NCBI GenBank assembly: GCA_000727475.1
Contig: KL647298.1
Location: forward strand, 579,151-643,150
Direction: 5' to 3'
From: Sarcocystis neurona
Lineage: Eukaryota > Apicomplexa > Conoidasida > Eucoccidiorida > Sarcocystidae
Length of the DNA: 64,000 nucleotides
Shown: positions 11,900-22,437 of the stretch, in pieces
How the letters are laid out: every line of letters begins with the position of its first letter
How positions within the stretch are numbered: the first letter of the stretch is position 1
Program-made: the position numbers and the translations under genes
Notes under the pieces: model-generated
Told to the model about the DNA's origin: nothing
The model's database searches: none
Seen by the model: the letters and a program-made list of their open reading frames with translations, nothing else

Positions 11900-13130
11900 A
11901 CAACAGGTTTCGCAAAACATTGACAAATGCTGAACAAGGCTACATATACACGTCTGTATTTATTTAATTCTGTAAGAAGCCATGGCAGCGGTCATGTACA
12001 GGAGTGACTGCACAACGCACAGTGAGAATATGTATGTATACACGTATATATATATATATATATGTATGAGTGTGTGTATATACATATATATGCATATGTA
12101 TATGTAAGTGTTGCCTACTTTCGCAGGTGAAGGTTAGAGGTTCATCCGTGTAACATACTCGATCTGTAGGTGCAGGACAGAATGTCTAATCTGCATTGGA
12201 AATGTGAGACATAGCGGTTTCCACGTATCTGCAGGATCTACACAGCGTGAGGATACAGGTGTTTATGTCCGTATACGTAAATAAACATGCAAGTTAATGG
12301 ATACAAAGATGGATACACAAATGCGTGGACATCGCAAAGATGTAAACGTACGTATATGATTTCCTGTACAACGCGACTACACAGGTATAAATTTATATTT
12401 GCATGTAGTAGATGTACGTACGCAGATTTAAAATGTACGTGTAGTCTCTCCTGCACAGCGTAACTATCCACGTAGAAGTATGTATTCTATATAGGTATAT
12501 ATGTGTGTATACTTAAGGTGTACGTATGGTGTAACTTCGACAACGTGTAAGTATGTATCTGCAGGTAGATACATACGGATGGAACTCTGCACGTATGAGT
12601 GTATATTTGTGTATAAATATATACGTGTGGATACATATGATGTACGTATAGTATACCCAGTTCAACGGCGACGACCCGTGTATAAGTTGATGTTTCCATG
12701 TAGATATATGCGTGCACGCACTTAATATATACGTATGGGAGTATGTCTTGCAGAACGAAACTACGCACGTATCAATACGTGTCTGCATCTAAATATACGT
12801 GGTGGATACCAAGGAAGTGTAGACGCGCCACCGAAGCGTTTGCATAGGGGCGGGCAATGGAAAACATGATGCGCACGTAGAGGGCAGAGCGCCGACGGAG
12901 GGAGGACAATGTTAGGTGCCTGTCCTGTTGTTTATAGCGATAGTGCCCACAGCACAATTTTAAGTGCCTGTCACTCCCAGAACAACGGAAAATTTTTCCT
13001 GTCCTGTTGCACAAAGCGATGATGCCCACAGGAGCGAGTGCCGTTTTTCAGAGATATACGTGGTCTTACACACATCTCCCTGGTACACGAAGAACGGCAG
13101 TGTATACGCAGTACCTCCTGTGTGACAACA
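11900..13130. other. Intergenic: TA tracts and a small duplication
   Basis: TA tracts occur near 12040-12065. Low-complexity TACGTA-rich DNA fills 12230-12800. Near 12914-13033 a segment with CCTGTCCTGTTG, then AGCGAT, then GCCCACAG occurs twice about 81 bases apart. No gene is supported. Confidence 0.5.
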
Positions 13131-13960
13131 ACATCCAATCTAATCATTCGTCAGTGAGTCGGTCGTGCTCTTGACTTTGAAGCTGTACTTCTGCTGGTTT
13201 TTCTTTGTTATACGTCCCCGTAACTACGAAGTGGAGTGCTTGTCTTGCGTTGTCATCTCTGCTTACGCTTCTTCTCTTCTTCCTCTTGTTCGTGTGGAGA
13301 GTCGCCACCCTCCGCACCTCCTTTGCTTTCGACGTGGGGGATCCTATCCCCGTGTGTCAGCATATCTGCTGCTGTAGCGCCTGGTCACCTCAGCGGCGAC
13401 TGCGTTCGTTACAGAAGCTCCTTAGCGGCTGTCCCAGCAACAGCAGCTCAAATACGAACAGCGGAAGCAGGAGGAACGGCAAAGGAGAAAGAGCAGCAAC
13501 AACGGTGGGTGATGCAGAGAAGTCGATGCTGCAGGACGCGCACAAAAGCGGCAACCTCGCTGCAGGTAGTACTTCTTTCTACTAGCAGAGTGGAAACAGT
13601 ACCAACAGCTGTGAATGAGGCAGACGAGTCGTAGTACTGCAGTACGCACAAAGGCAGCAGCCTCGCTGCAGCAGCAGTCGGTTGCTGAAAATACACAGCA
13701 CCCCCGGAGTACGAAACTTTTGTGCGTCCACGTTGATACACAGATGTGTGTGCATCTAATTACACGCGTATCCGCGTGTACACACATCATTTACATTTCG
13801 AAGTATGACTCGCAGGATAGCCGCATGAATGGCAGCGGCAACACCACCAGACAACCACCAGCAGCAGCAATGCCGCACACGCGTATAACCACAGCAGATC
13901 ACCAAGCGACAAAAGAACAGGGACGCGCTTCCACGAAGAGTAGTACCCTCCCATCCTCTG

Positions 13961-14572
13961 TTGCACCTTCCTGACGGGCAAGTTCAAACCCAGTTCGCCG
14001 CGACACGGGTTCGTCTTCGCAGACAAACTCCCTACAAGGGAAAATCCTACCGCTCCCACGGATGCTGCTGCTGCCGCTCGCTTTTGCTGCGGGTGCACAT
14101 GCTGCTTTGCACCTACTGCAGCTTCGCTGGCTGCACTGCTCCTTTCCTGTTCCTGCGTCTGCTGCAGCTTCTTTCTCTCCCCCTGTCCGTGCTGCCTTCC
14201 TCTACGCCTGTTCCCGTGGCCTACACGCCGATGCTCTGCTCGCTGCTGGGAGATGCTACAACTGCAAGTGGCTGCAGCTGCCAGTGCTTGCGAAACGTGT
14301 GCAGCCAGAGCAGCAGTCTATCTACAACCGGCTCTGTTATCAACGAAAACGCTCCGCGTGTGCACACACGCGTACATAACCAGACGTTGCATTGCGGCCA
14401 GAGAGCCAACAAGTGCAGGTCTGAAGAACTAGATGGAGAATATCTCTTAATTTTGTCCGAATCCTCTTCCGAGATTTTCCACTTAGCGTCGCACTTCCGC
14501 ACGCGCATAAATATGTTGATGTATTTACTTCTCTATAACCAGGTAGTAGGCAGGTACACGCATTCGTGTTGA
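13961..14572 (+). CDS. Hypothetical ORF, possibly multi-exon
   Basis: An open plus-strand frame of about 200 codons is unusually long for this low-repeat stretch. Its 3' half (about 14384-14542) reads TLHCGQRANKCRSEELDGEY and on to ILSESSSEIFHLASHF. It is bracketed by a good acceptor (ATAACCAG at 14383) and a possible donor (CAG|GTAGTA near 14542), so it may be one exon. In another frame an ATG at 14062 opens a hydrophobic, signal-peptide-like start (MLLLPLAFAAGAHAALHLLQ). The two frames cannot both be right without splicing. No family was recognised. Confidence 0.3.
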   Translation: MHLPDGQVQTQFAATRVRLRRQTPYKGKSYRSHGCCCCRSLLLRVHMLLCTYCSFAGCTAPFLFLRLLQLLSLPLSVLPSSTPVPVAYTPMLCSLLGDATTASGCSCQCLRNVCSQSSSLSTTGSVINENAPRVHTRVHNQTLHCGQRANKCRSEELDGEYLLILSESSSEIFHLASHFRTRINMLMYLLLYNQVVGRYTHSC

Positions 14573-15019
14573 TACTTGTGTATGCAGACCTACATACGCG
14601 TGTATAGACATCTATGTATAACGCGCAGAACACTTACACACGCGTGTGTTTGTATATAAGTTCCTCTGTTAGCAACAAACAGGTTGACCAACAAAGATAC
14701 CAAGAGGACAATCCACACCTTTTAAGCCTGTCAAAAATCCACACACACGTACACACATATATAGAGGGACAAAGACAGACAGATACGGAGAGACAGAGAA
14801 ACAAAGCAAGACAGATTTTGAACTGCCAACGTGCAGCAGCCTATCAAGACTGTACATAAACAAATATATATCTTGGTATGTACACGCATGTAGGGTGGAA
14901 TCTGGAGAACTGTCAGAAGTACACTACGTCTCCTCGGAAATATGAAGAAACACAAATATAGGAAGACGGGGCAACGAAGTGAATTGTACCTGTGAAACCT
15001 GTAAATAACCGCTCTCCCT

Positions 15020-15235
15020 CTAAATTTCTCCACTTTTGTACACAAAGTCTTGAAAGTTACAAGGTGCCCGAACGAGACACGCGTCTACGTGTTTTTCTGC
15101 AAAGTTCTGCCATCGCTGGAGCGCCGTCTCCGTGACGCGAAGAGACTCAGCCGGGCGGACGATGGCAAGGAGATACACCACGCGCGCACCAGCCCACGCG
15201 CACGGCACATTATTCTCGAACTTGAACATTAGCTG
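15020..15235 (-). CDS. Candidate exon of unknown protein
   Basis: The minus-strand frame reads LMFKFENNVPCAWAGARVVY, then LLAIVRPAESLRVTETALQR, then WQNFAEKHVDACLVRAP. The composition is that of a folded protein, with Trp, Phe and Asn and no triplet runs, unlike neighbouring frames. It ends at a stop near 15020. It may belong to the same minus-strand gene as the ORF at 16302-16787, but no junction could be matched. No family was recognised. Confidence 0.35.
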   Translation of the reverse strand, partial: QLMFKFENNVPCAWAGARVVYLLAIVRPAESLRVTETALQRWQNFAEKHVDACLVRAPCNFQDFVYKSGEI

Positions 15236-15770
15236 CTGGGGGGGGGGGCTCCACAAAAGCATATATATGCCACATCTGTTAGAGGAACGTGCGGTGACAG
15301 ACATACATACGCAGAGCGCACCGGGGTCAGGCTCAAAGCCAAAACAGATGTAAGCGTAGAGAGATATGATGCCTTTACACGCACGTGTGCATGCAGTGGT
15401 ACTCCAAGAGCTACATTATATACACGTGCGCCATATGGACGTATTTGATTCTTGGTCTCGAATGTGTATCCGCGCAAGTCTACACACCCACTCCTTATTT
15501 AAAAAGGCATCTATGTATCTATATATATCTTTCTACGTGATATACATGTGTTTGTTGCAGGTTAGTGAACACACACAGAGGCGTGGACGTCGTCAGCAGT
15601 CACACAAAAGGGCTGCAGGGATGACTAGGCAGCAGTGCTACACACAATGGGAAAAGACGTTGCACACCTGCTGTTCGTATTGGCGTCTGCACGTGACCCG
15701 CTTAGGAAAACCGCCGAAGATGAAGGCCCCAAGAAGCACAGAGATAAACTGTGTGGGGTTTTTTTAACAA

Positions 15771-16301
15771 ATGCCGCGTCGTCTGCGTGCTGCAGTGCAG
15801 GCTGGACGACTACTCCGCTGCTGTAGTACCGGCTCTGCTGCTCTTGTCCACGCAGTAGCGTGGCTTCTGCTGCTGCTGCTGGTCCTCCTCCTCCTCTTCA
15901 GAAGGACTGGTGAAGTTGCTGCAACCTCAGATGGCGTCGAGGAGAGGCCTGCTGTGCGCTGCTGCCGGCCTCTCCTCTTTGCAACCTTACCTGCAACTGC
16001 TGCTCTTCCTGCTGCTTCGCGCTCTTCTGCTGCTGCCGCTGCTTGCTGCGGCTACTCACTCGGATCCTCTTGTTGCTCCTCTGCAGGGCGACAGAGCTTC
16101 TGCAAAAGCCCAGGTGGCTGCTGCTGGCGCTGCCTGGTAGTATGCCGTTGTATGCCGTTGTTCCGGTTCGGCACGACCTGCTGCTGGTGCTGCTGTTCGC
16201 CAGTCTTCTTCCCGCTCTGCTACTGCTGCTGTCACTCATGGATTGCTCTTCTTCTGTGAACTCCCGACCCCAGCGCGCAGTGTGCTGCTCCTGCTGCTAC
16301 G
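15771..16301. repeat. CTG-rich tract block
   Basis: Dense CTG triplets on the plus strand give Leu, Cys or Ala runs there and Gln or Ser runs on the minus strand. A minus-strand ATG frame at 15898-16239 (113 codons) has only Ser/Arg/Gln-rich composition. It could be a further exon of the gene to its right but is not supported by motifs. Confidence 0.45.
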
Positions 16302-16787
16302 CTAACCTTTTCTTTCGTCGTGGGCTGTCGCTGCTGCGTTGTTGTGGCTCGTGTCTTCTTCTTTGTTTTCTCCTTCTTCTTCTTTGTCTGCCTGACCTTC
16401 TGCTTCTCCATCTTTTTCTTGTTTCTCTTCGAGGTGCCCCACGGGTTCGGCTGCTGCTAGTGCTCCTGCAGGCGAGTCCAGTCTGCCGTGAATCCAGGCG
16501 TTCGCGAGGGTGCGCAGCAGCAACAGCTGCTCCCTCCGTCGTTGGCTATACATGTCTTCTCTTCTGTCTACCACGGAGACTAAATAGCAGCCTGCGTGAA
16601 CTTTTCTGCGGTGCCGCTGTAGCCACTTCTGCTTCTTGAAGTGAAATTCGTATTTGTACACAGGAGTAAAGTCGACGTAGCCGCTACGCAGCGCTGCTAA
16701 GGAATGGTCCCTGCAGAGCTTGACCCCTGGGAGAACAAGAGCAGCAACACACCAGCAGAACCAGTAGAATAGACTTTGCAGGAGCAT
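16302..16787 (-). CDS. Hypothetical protein with signal-like N-terminus
   Basis: A 161-codon frame starts at an ATG (16785-16787) with a hydrophobic leader, MLLQSLFYWFCWCVAALVLP, compatible with a signal peptide. It continues as SGYVDFTPVYKYEFHFKKQK, WLQRHRRKVHAGCYLVSVVD and RREDMYSQRRREQLLLLRTL, which is non-repetitive and protein-like. The C-terminal third is Glu/Lys/Gly-rich, then Asn/Ala-rich. Alternatively the leader is intronic and the exon begins after one of two CAG acceptors just downstream. A leader followed by a basic segment would suit an organellar or secretory-pathway protein, but that is inference. I do not recognise the family. Confidence 0.45.
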   Translation of the reverse strand: MLLQSLFYWFCWCVAALVLPGVKLCRDHSLAALRSGYVDFTPVYKYEFHFKKQKWLQRHRRKVHAGCYLVSVVDRREDMYSQRRREQLLLLRTLANAWIHGRLDSPAGALAAAEPVGHLEEKQEKDGEAEGQADKEEEGENKEEDTSHNNAAATAHDERKG

Positions 16788-17860
16788 CAGCTACACACCA
16801 CCAGCGGCACTGCACCGCAGGCAGCGGCACAGCAGCAGCACCGGCACACACGGCTGAGGCAGCAGGACAGCAACGCCAACAGCGCCGAAGAGCCAGCAAC
16901 GGCCTACAAGCAGCAGCAGCGCCAACAGCACAGCAGCAGGAGCAGCTATGGCAACAGAAATCGCAGGAAGAAGACCTACGCAGCACCAGCTACGCAACAA
17001 ATCTGAACCGGGAAGCCTAAACATTCAAACGTATACAAAGAGATGTATATAGAGCCACACACTCGAAAGAATATAGGCAGACAAAGGCACGCAGTCCAGG
17101 TGTCCCGCCCATAAGGCTGCTCAGAACAAATCCATACAGAAATCCTCACCAGACAGCAGCAGCAACCTGACAGCAGCAAACGTAACGCCAGCAGGTGCAT
17201 CAGCAGCACCAATCGAGCTTGTCTTTCTTCGCCGTCTTGCGTGCATGAAGTGAATATACACACAAGTGCATACGGGTATATACGTATATATACATATGGA
17301 CCGTTTCACTCATCTACATAGAGACAGAGATGGGTGAACTCCCCTTTAGTAGCAGCAGTACGAGTGGTAATAGAGAAGCTCATAGCAGCTGCGCAGCACA
17401 CGGTGCAGAAGTGAAATTTTTGTTTTCTGCTGGTAGCAGCCGCAACAGCAGCTGAGGCGCAGCAGCGGTGACGCCAGGGACGGCAGCAGCACACGTGTCG
17501 CCGTTGCTGTTGTGCCGCATTGGCAAAGGAGGAAGGACGGCAGCAACGCGTGCAACCGTGTTTCTCTCTTTTTGCCTAGCCGCACCAACATGGGAGAAAA
17601 TGGGGAAGGGGTGTATATATTTGCGCAGCCGTGCCGCTGAAGAGTGAGGGGGCCGCTGGACTCAGAAAAGAAGAAAGCAGCAGCAGCAGAGCGAGACAAT
17701 AGCAGCAGCAGCAGGGAGAGCGCGGCAGCAGCTGAGGCGACGCAAGGCTCTCAACAGCAGCAGCGGTCGCAACGCTGGAGAGGAGAGGAAGAAGTCTTAC
17801 GCGTCTTCGTTTCGCGCTTGCGAAAACTTTTTGATCGCCCCCCCTCTCTGTGTGTCACTC
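16788..17860. other. CAG-rich and mixed intergenic DNA
   Basis: CAG-rich segments (16800-16990, 17350-17560, 17680-17790) alternate with plain sequence and a short TATATG tract near 17275-17300. Open frames on both strands are repeat-derived. No gene is supported. Confidence 0.35.
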
Positions 17861-18714
17861 CTTGTACACCGATTAAAATATTCATATATACGTGTATACA
17901 TATATATCCATATATATATATATGCTAAGTAGAAAAGGCTTCCCCGTGTCACATGCTTCTCTATCATCCCTGTATCTCTATAAGCAAACACATGTGTAGA
18001 CGTGATCTCATACATACATCTATCTGTAGACGACTAAGGTCTGTATCTCTATTTCTTGGTCTCTACGTACGTACGTACACACACACACACTCATAGCTGC
18101 AAACTTGCGAATATCCACTGTCCCGTTCACCTCGTTCTCTCTACGTTTATTCATACGTCTATACCGACGTCTTGCTCTCTATAAAAGCACCCTGGGAGAC
18201 AGGCAGATCTACACAAAGGCAGGCAGACTTACATACATAGCATGCGAATACACATATATATACATATATATATGTATATACGCGTATGCTTGTAAAGCGC
18301 TAGATATACAGACAAGCAAACGCCCCGAGGAGGTGTCTATAGAGAGAGAGATCAGAGAAAGATGAGGCCCGCCAAGGGACGGAAGAAATCAATTTTTCAG
18401 CGCCAGAGAATTGATCAAGTCGACGCAGAGGCGCAGACGCTTCGCAGGCACCCACCCACCTGCAAAGCGACGAAGGCGTAGAAACGGACGCTCACATGCA
18501 CTAGAGAGGCAGACAGAAGGCAGGAATTTCTACGCATGAAGACGAGCAGTGAAGAAGAGACCGAGCGAAAGAGGGATAGCAGAGACAGGGTCAGACAAAA
18601 CACACACATGTAAAAGTTCTTGTCTTTGCGCACGCACAGGTGGAGAAACCAAGAGACACAGCCGTTCGTTATATACAGGCATACATACATATATATACAT
18701 GGATACACGTATAC

Positions 18715-19120
18715 ATACAGGGGAGAACGTAGTGGAGAGAATAGTTACACAGAAATATATACATATGGGAGAACATCATGGAGAGCGTAGTTATATGGAA
18801 GCCTATATATATATATATATATAGGGGAGAGCGTAGTGGAGGGCGTAGTTATATGGAAACATATATGCACATATATAGATATGCACGTAGATACACATAC
18901 GTGTGTATACACTTATATATAGGGGAAAACATAGCAAACAGCGCACTCCTACATATATATATATATATATATACATGTATACATACGTGTGTATATATAC
19001 ATGTATATAGGGGAGACCGTAGCGGAGAGCGTAGTTATATAGGAGCGTCTCTCTCTATATATATATGTGTGTGTGTGTTCATATATATATATATATAGGG
19101 GAGAACGTAGTAGAGAGAGC
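18715..19120. repeat. TA-laced GGGGAGANCGTAG minisatellite
   Basis: A conserved core, GGGGAGARCGTAGNGGAGAG followed by CGTAGTTATATGGAA or a variant, recurs near 18720, 18767, 18824, 18921, 19010 and 19097. Units are separated by variable (TA)n or TATACA spacers, so the period varies between about 50 and 100 bases. No gene is supported. Confidence 0.8.
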
Positions 19121-19384
19121 GAGCGTTAACGGTCTTGCAGGTGTGGCAGAGAGTAGACACGAAGAGTCGAGGAAGAAGAAGCGGAAAGAAATGCAGCAAG
19201 GAGAGGCGAATAGACACACACAGAGACATGTGTTTGTGTTGGCCAGAGGGGAACAGATAAATACGCGAAGAGAGGAGAATACGCAGAGAACTCTATGCGA
19301 AGAACTCTACCAAACTTCTCTTGTTCACGTCTCTGAACGCGGCTCGCAGCGTTGCCGACAGCAGGCACAGGGTTCAGCGTCTCC

Positions 19385-20155
19385 CTTCAGAGACGGAGAG
19401 ACAGGGAGACGGAGGTACAGGGAGACGGAGAGACAGGGGGACGGAGGCAGTGGAGGCAGAGACAGTGGAGAGAGAGGGGGAGACGGAGACAGGGAGAGAG
19501 ACNNNNNNNNNNNNNNNNNNNNNNNNNNNNNNNNNNNNNNNNNNNNNNNNNNNNNNNNNNNNNNNNNNNNNNNNNNNNNNNNNNNNNNNNNNNNNNNNNN
19601 NNNNNNNNNNNNNNNNNNNNNNNNNNNNNNNNNNNNNNNNNNNNNNNNNNNNNNNNNNNNNNNNNNNNNNNNNNNNNNNNNNNNNNNNNNNNNNNNNNNN
19701 NNNNNNNNNNNNNNNNNNNNNNNNNNNNNNNNNNNNNNNNNNNNNNNNNNNNNNNNNNNNNNNNNNNNNNNNNNNNNNNNNNNNNNNNNNNNNNNNNNNN
19801 NNNNNNNNNNNNNNNNNNNNNNNNNNNNNNNNNNNNNNNNNNNNNNNNNNNNNNNNNNNNNNNNNNNNNNNNNNNNNNNNNNNNNNNNNNNNNNNNNNNN
19901 NNNNNNAGAGGGGGAGACGGAGACAGGGAGAGAGACAGGGAGACAGGGACATGGAGACAGAGACAGGGAGGCAGAGGTGCAGTGAGGCAGAGGTTCAGGG
20001 AGACGGAGACAGAGAGACGGAGACAGAGAGACGGAGGTACAGGGGGACGGAGGTACAGGGAGGCGGAGACATGGAGACGGAGGTACAGGGGGACGGAGGC
20101 ATGGAGGCAGAGACATGGAGAGAGAGGGGGAGACGGAGGTACAGGGAGAAGCAAA
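19385..20155. repeat. Purine-rich GGAGACGGAG minisatellite array
   Basis: Degenerate units such as GGAGACGGAGGTACAGG, GGAGACGGAGACAGG and GGAGGCAGAGACATGG flank an assembly gap on both sides. The array is strongly strand-asymmetric, with purines on the plus strand. The same units on each side show that the gap lies within the array, which very likely caused the assembly failure. Its real length is unknown. Confidence 0.9.
19503..19906. other. Assembly gap (404 N)
   Basis: A run of undetermined bases inside the purine-rich minisatellite. All reading frames across it are meaningless. Confidence 1.
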
Positions 20156-20279
20156 TTGTGTTCCGCCTGCGCATATGTAGGCAGCAGCGCAGGCAAGGCG
20201 TCTGTCTATATTTCTACAGCAGCTGCGTCTAATACGTTCTTGCTGCCTCCATCGTTAACGCATACACACATCCTGATGC

Positions 20280-20960
20280 GGGTGCAGATCGACACGCACA
20301 CGAGTGCACCTATTTATCTGTATAAATACCGCGTATACATGTCTAGGACTTGCGGACTGCCCGCAATGTTTGCCACCAATATCCTTCTACCTAATAATAT
20401 ATATATATGCATACAGTCGTACATCCGCACGTACACAGACGCGTACATATGTATATAGAGATATACGCACGTACACGTGTAAGCATACAAGAAGAAATAC
20501 ATACACGTGTGGATCATGGAGGAATGAATATACACAAATTAAAGTATAGAGGTACATACATATATATATACACATATAGAGAGAAGTATAGAGATTGTGA
20601 ATAGTTGCAGCACCGTCCCAACTACAGAGGCGCAGTGGGCCTCCACCTTTTTGACGTATCTCTATACGGCATTGCCTCTGTTCACGTCTGCGTATATACA
20701 TATAAATAGATAGATATACATAGGTAGAAAGGTCCATATAGATAGATATGTAGATATATGCCTCTGTTCACATCTGCGTGTATACACATAGATAGATAAA
20801 TATCCATCGATACAGAAGTCGGTATGGAGAGACACACACGTATACACAGGTAGACACAAATAGACAGATACATGGATACAAAAGTGTGCGCGAATACAGA
20901 AGCAAGTCTACACTTATGTATGCGTGGAGAGATTTACTACGATATAAATATAGGCACGTT
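20280..20960. repeat. TA/GATA microsatellite with an 84-bp duplication
   Basis: TACATA and GATA tracts fill this stretch. A segment beginning GCCTCTGTTCACRTCTGCGT occurs twice (near 20676 and 20760), about 84 bases apart, including a potential minus-strand CAG acceptor. This is the 3' flank or last intron of the bL27 gene. Confidence 0.6.
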
Positions 20961-21016
20961 TCGACATCTACAGGGACGTGCTGAGATGAGTTTGCACAAG
21001 GAAGACGTCCATATAC

Positions 21017-21100
21017 CGTCGCCAGCTTTGTAGTTTGTCCCTCGCTGTCTGACGATGATATTTCCCGGCATGACAAACTCTCCTCCGAGGCGCTTCACTC
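21017..21100 (-). CDS. rpl27: Organellar ribosomal protein bL27, exon 2
   Basis: This 84-base exon begins after a CTGCAG acceptor (21101-21106) and reads GVKRLGGEFVMPGNIIVRQR, then GTNYKAGD, the diagnostic central block of bacterial-type ribosomal protein L27. The exon starts with two bases that complete the Gly codon split by exon 1 and ends one base into a codon at 21017, before a GTATAT donor. The last segment of L27 (GKDHTLFALVDG-like) is not found with confidence. A phase-compatible candidate follows a CAG near 20685, with residues AMPYRDTSKRWRPTAPL and a stop, but its similarity is weak. Confidence 0.85.
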
Positions 21101-22437
21101 CTGCAGAGGCGCACGCACAGCCCTGCAGCCAAGCCAGTGACGCAGCTGTTCTCCCCACACAGAATGGAACGCAGCAGCCAGAGCTGGGACAGCAGGAGCA
21201 GTCAGAAGGCACTGCTGCAGCAGCAATTGCAGCATGCGTGGAGTCGTGCGCTGGTGAGAGCAGCAGCAGCGAGACATGCGCGTGCACATGCAGGAGCAGC
21301 AACATCGGGAGCAGAGGTGGCAACCGCACGAAGAGCAGCAGCCGCAGCAGTACAGATCACGTCGTAGCGGTATTTTTTGATGGGGGATGTGCGGCTGCAC
21401 GCGGCGTAGCGGGCAGAGCGGTCGCAGCGGCAGCACCGTTCAGCCCAACAGCAGCAGCAACACGCGGTAACAGCACCAGCAAGCGCGCAGCAGAGGTAGG
21501 AACAGAAGAGGCAAGAGCAGAAGATGCAGGAGCAGCAGAAGCAGGAGCAGCAGAAGCAAGGGCAGCGGAAGCAGGAACAGAAGAGTCAGGAACAGTAGAA
21601 GCACGAGTAGCAGCATCAAGAGCAGCCGCAGCAGGAGCAGCCGCAGCAGGAGCAGCAGGAGGAACACCTACAGCCAGAGCAGCAGCAGCACGGGCGGCAG
21701 CAGCACCAGCGGAAGCAGCGACGAAGCACGTTCGCAGCCGCGTTAGCAAGGAGAGCCGCAGCAGCAGCGCGATATAGTTTCTGGGAACTGCTGCTGTGGT
21801 GTGCGTCGGAAAGCCTGTGGTGGGCCCCAATTTCGGTGATGCAGCTCCTTCTCGAGCTGCGCTGCTTCTGCCGCTGCTGCAGGATGGTGTCCACTGTCGT
21901 TCAAAAGGAAAGTCAGTTGTCTATGCGCGAGAAGATCAAGCGGTTGCTCGTAAGCTAGGAGACCCCACACCTGGTATTGACGATGCTGCAGTGTTACTAC
22001 TCCGGTGTCATCTTTGCTGCCGCTGTAGTCTGTGCTGCTGCTCTGGGTAGTTGCCTTGACTTCTCTGCAATGCCTGCTGCTTTAGCTGCTCATGTTGCTG
22101 CTGCTGCCGCACTAGAGAATGTCGCTGCGAGTGACGCTGCAGCTCTTGCATGTGGTCCTTTCCCCTGCCTCGTCCCGCTGCTGCTTCAGTACTCTATCCT
22201 ACTGCGGGCGTGTGCACGCACCTCAGCTTTTTGTCCGGTGTTCCGCCGGCTTCGCGGCTGGGCGAGTACCTGCTGCTGCTCTGCATGCGCCACCGCTGCG
22301 TCTGCGGCTGCTGCTGGTATTGTGTAGTGGCTCTCTCTTCGCTGTTTGTTGCTCGCTGCCTCTGATGCAGCAGTTCCACGGATTCCTCTACATCTGTACT
22401 TGCCTGCTTGTATATACATAAAGGCACTGCTGCTCAC
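21101..22437 (-). other. bL27 intron loaded with CAG/CTG repeats
   Basis: A GT-AG intron (GTGAGC at 22437, CTGCAG at 21101) of 1337 bases. It contains Ala/Glu-type triplet arrays on the plus strand (GCAGCAGAAGCAGGA-like, 21480-21720) and CTG tracts (21990-22320). Long frames here are therefore intronic, and triplet periodicity alone does not indicate coding in this genome. Confidence 0.75.

Noticed and set aside
18362..18480. 38-codon plus-strand frame starting MRPAKGRKKSIFQRQRIDQV
   Set aside because: The composition is plausible, but it is too short and has no splice partner or recognised family. The opposite strand also has a CAG acceptor-like site and an open reading.
19065..20458. Long frames of 190-370 codons across 19-20.5 kb on both strands
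   Set aside because: They read through 404 undetermined bases and a purine minisatellite. Without these nothing protein-like remains.
22388..22437. Extension of bL27 exon 1 to the stop at 22388
   Set aside because: The L27 reading breaks exactly at a GTGAGC donor, and the next L27 block is found in phase at 21100, so the extra codons are intronic.
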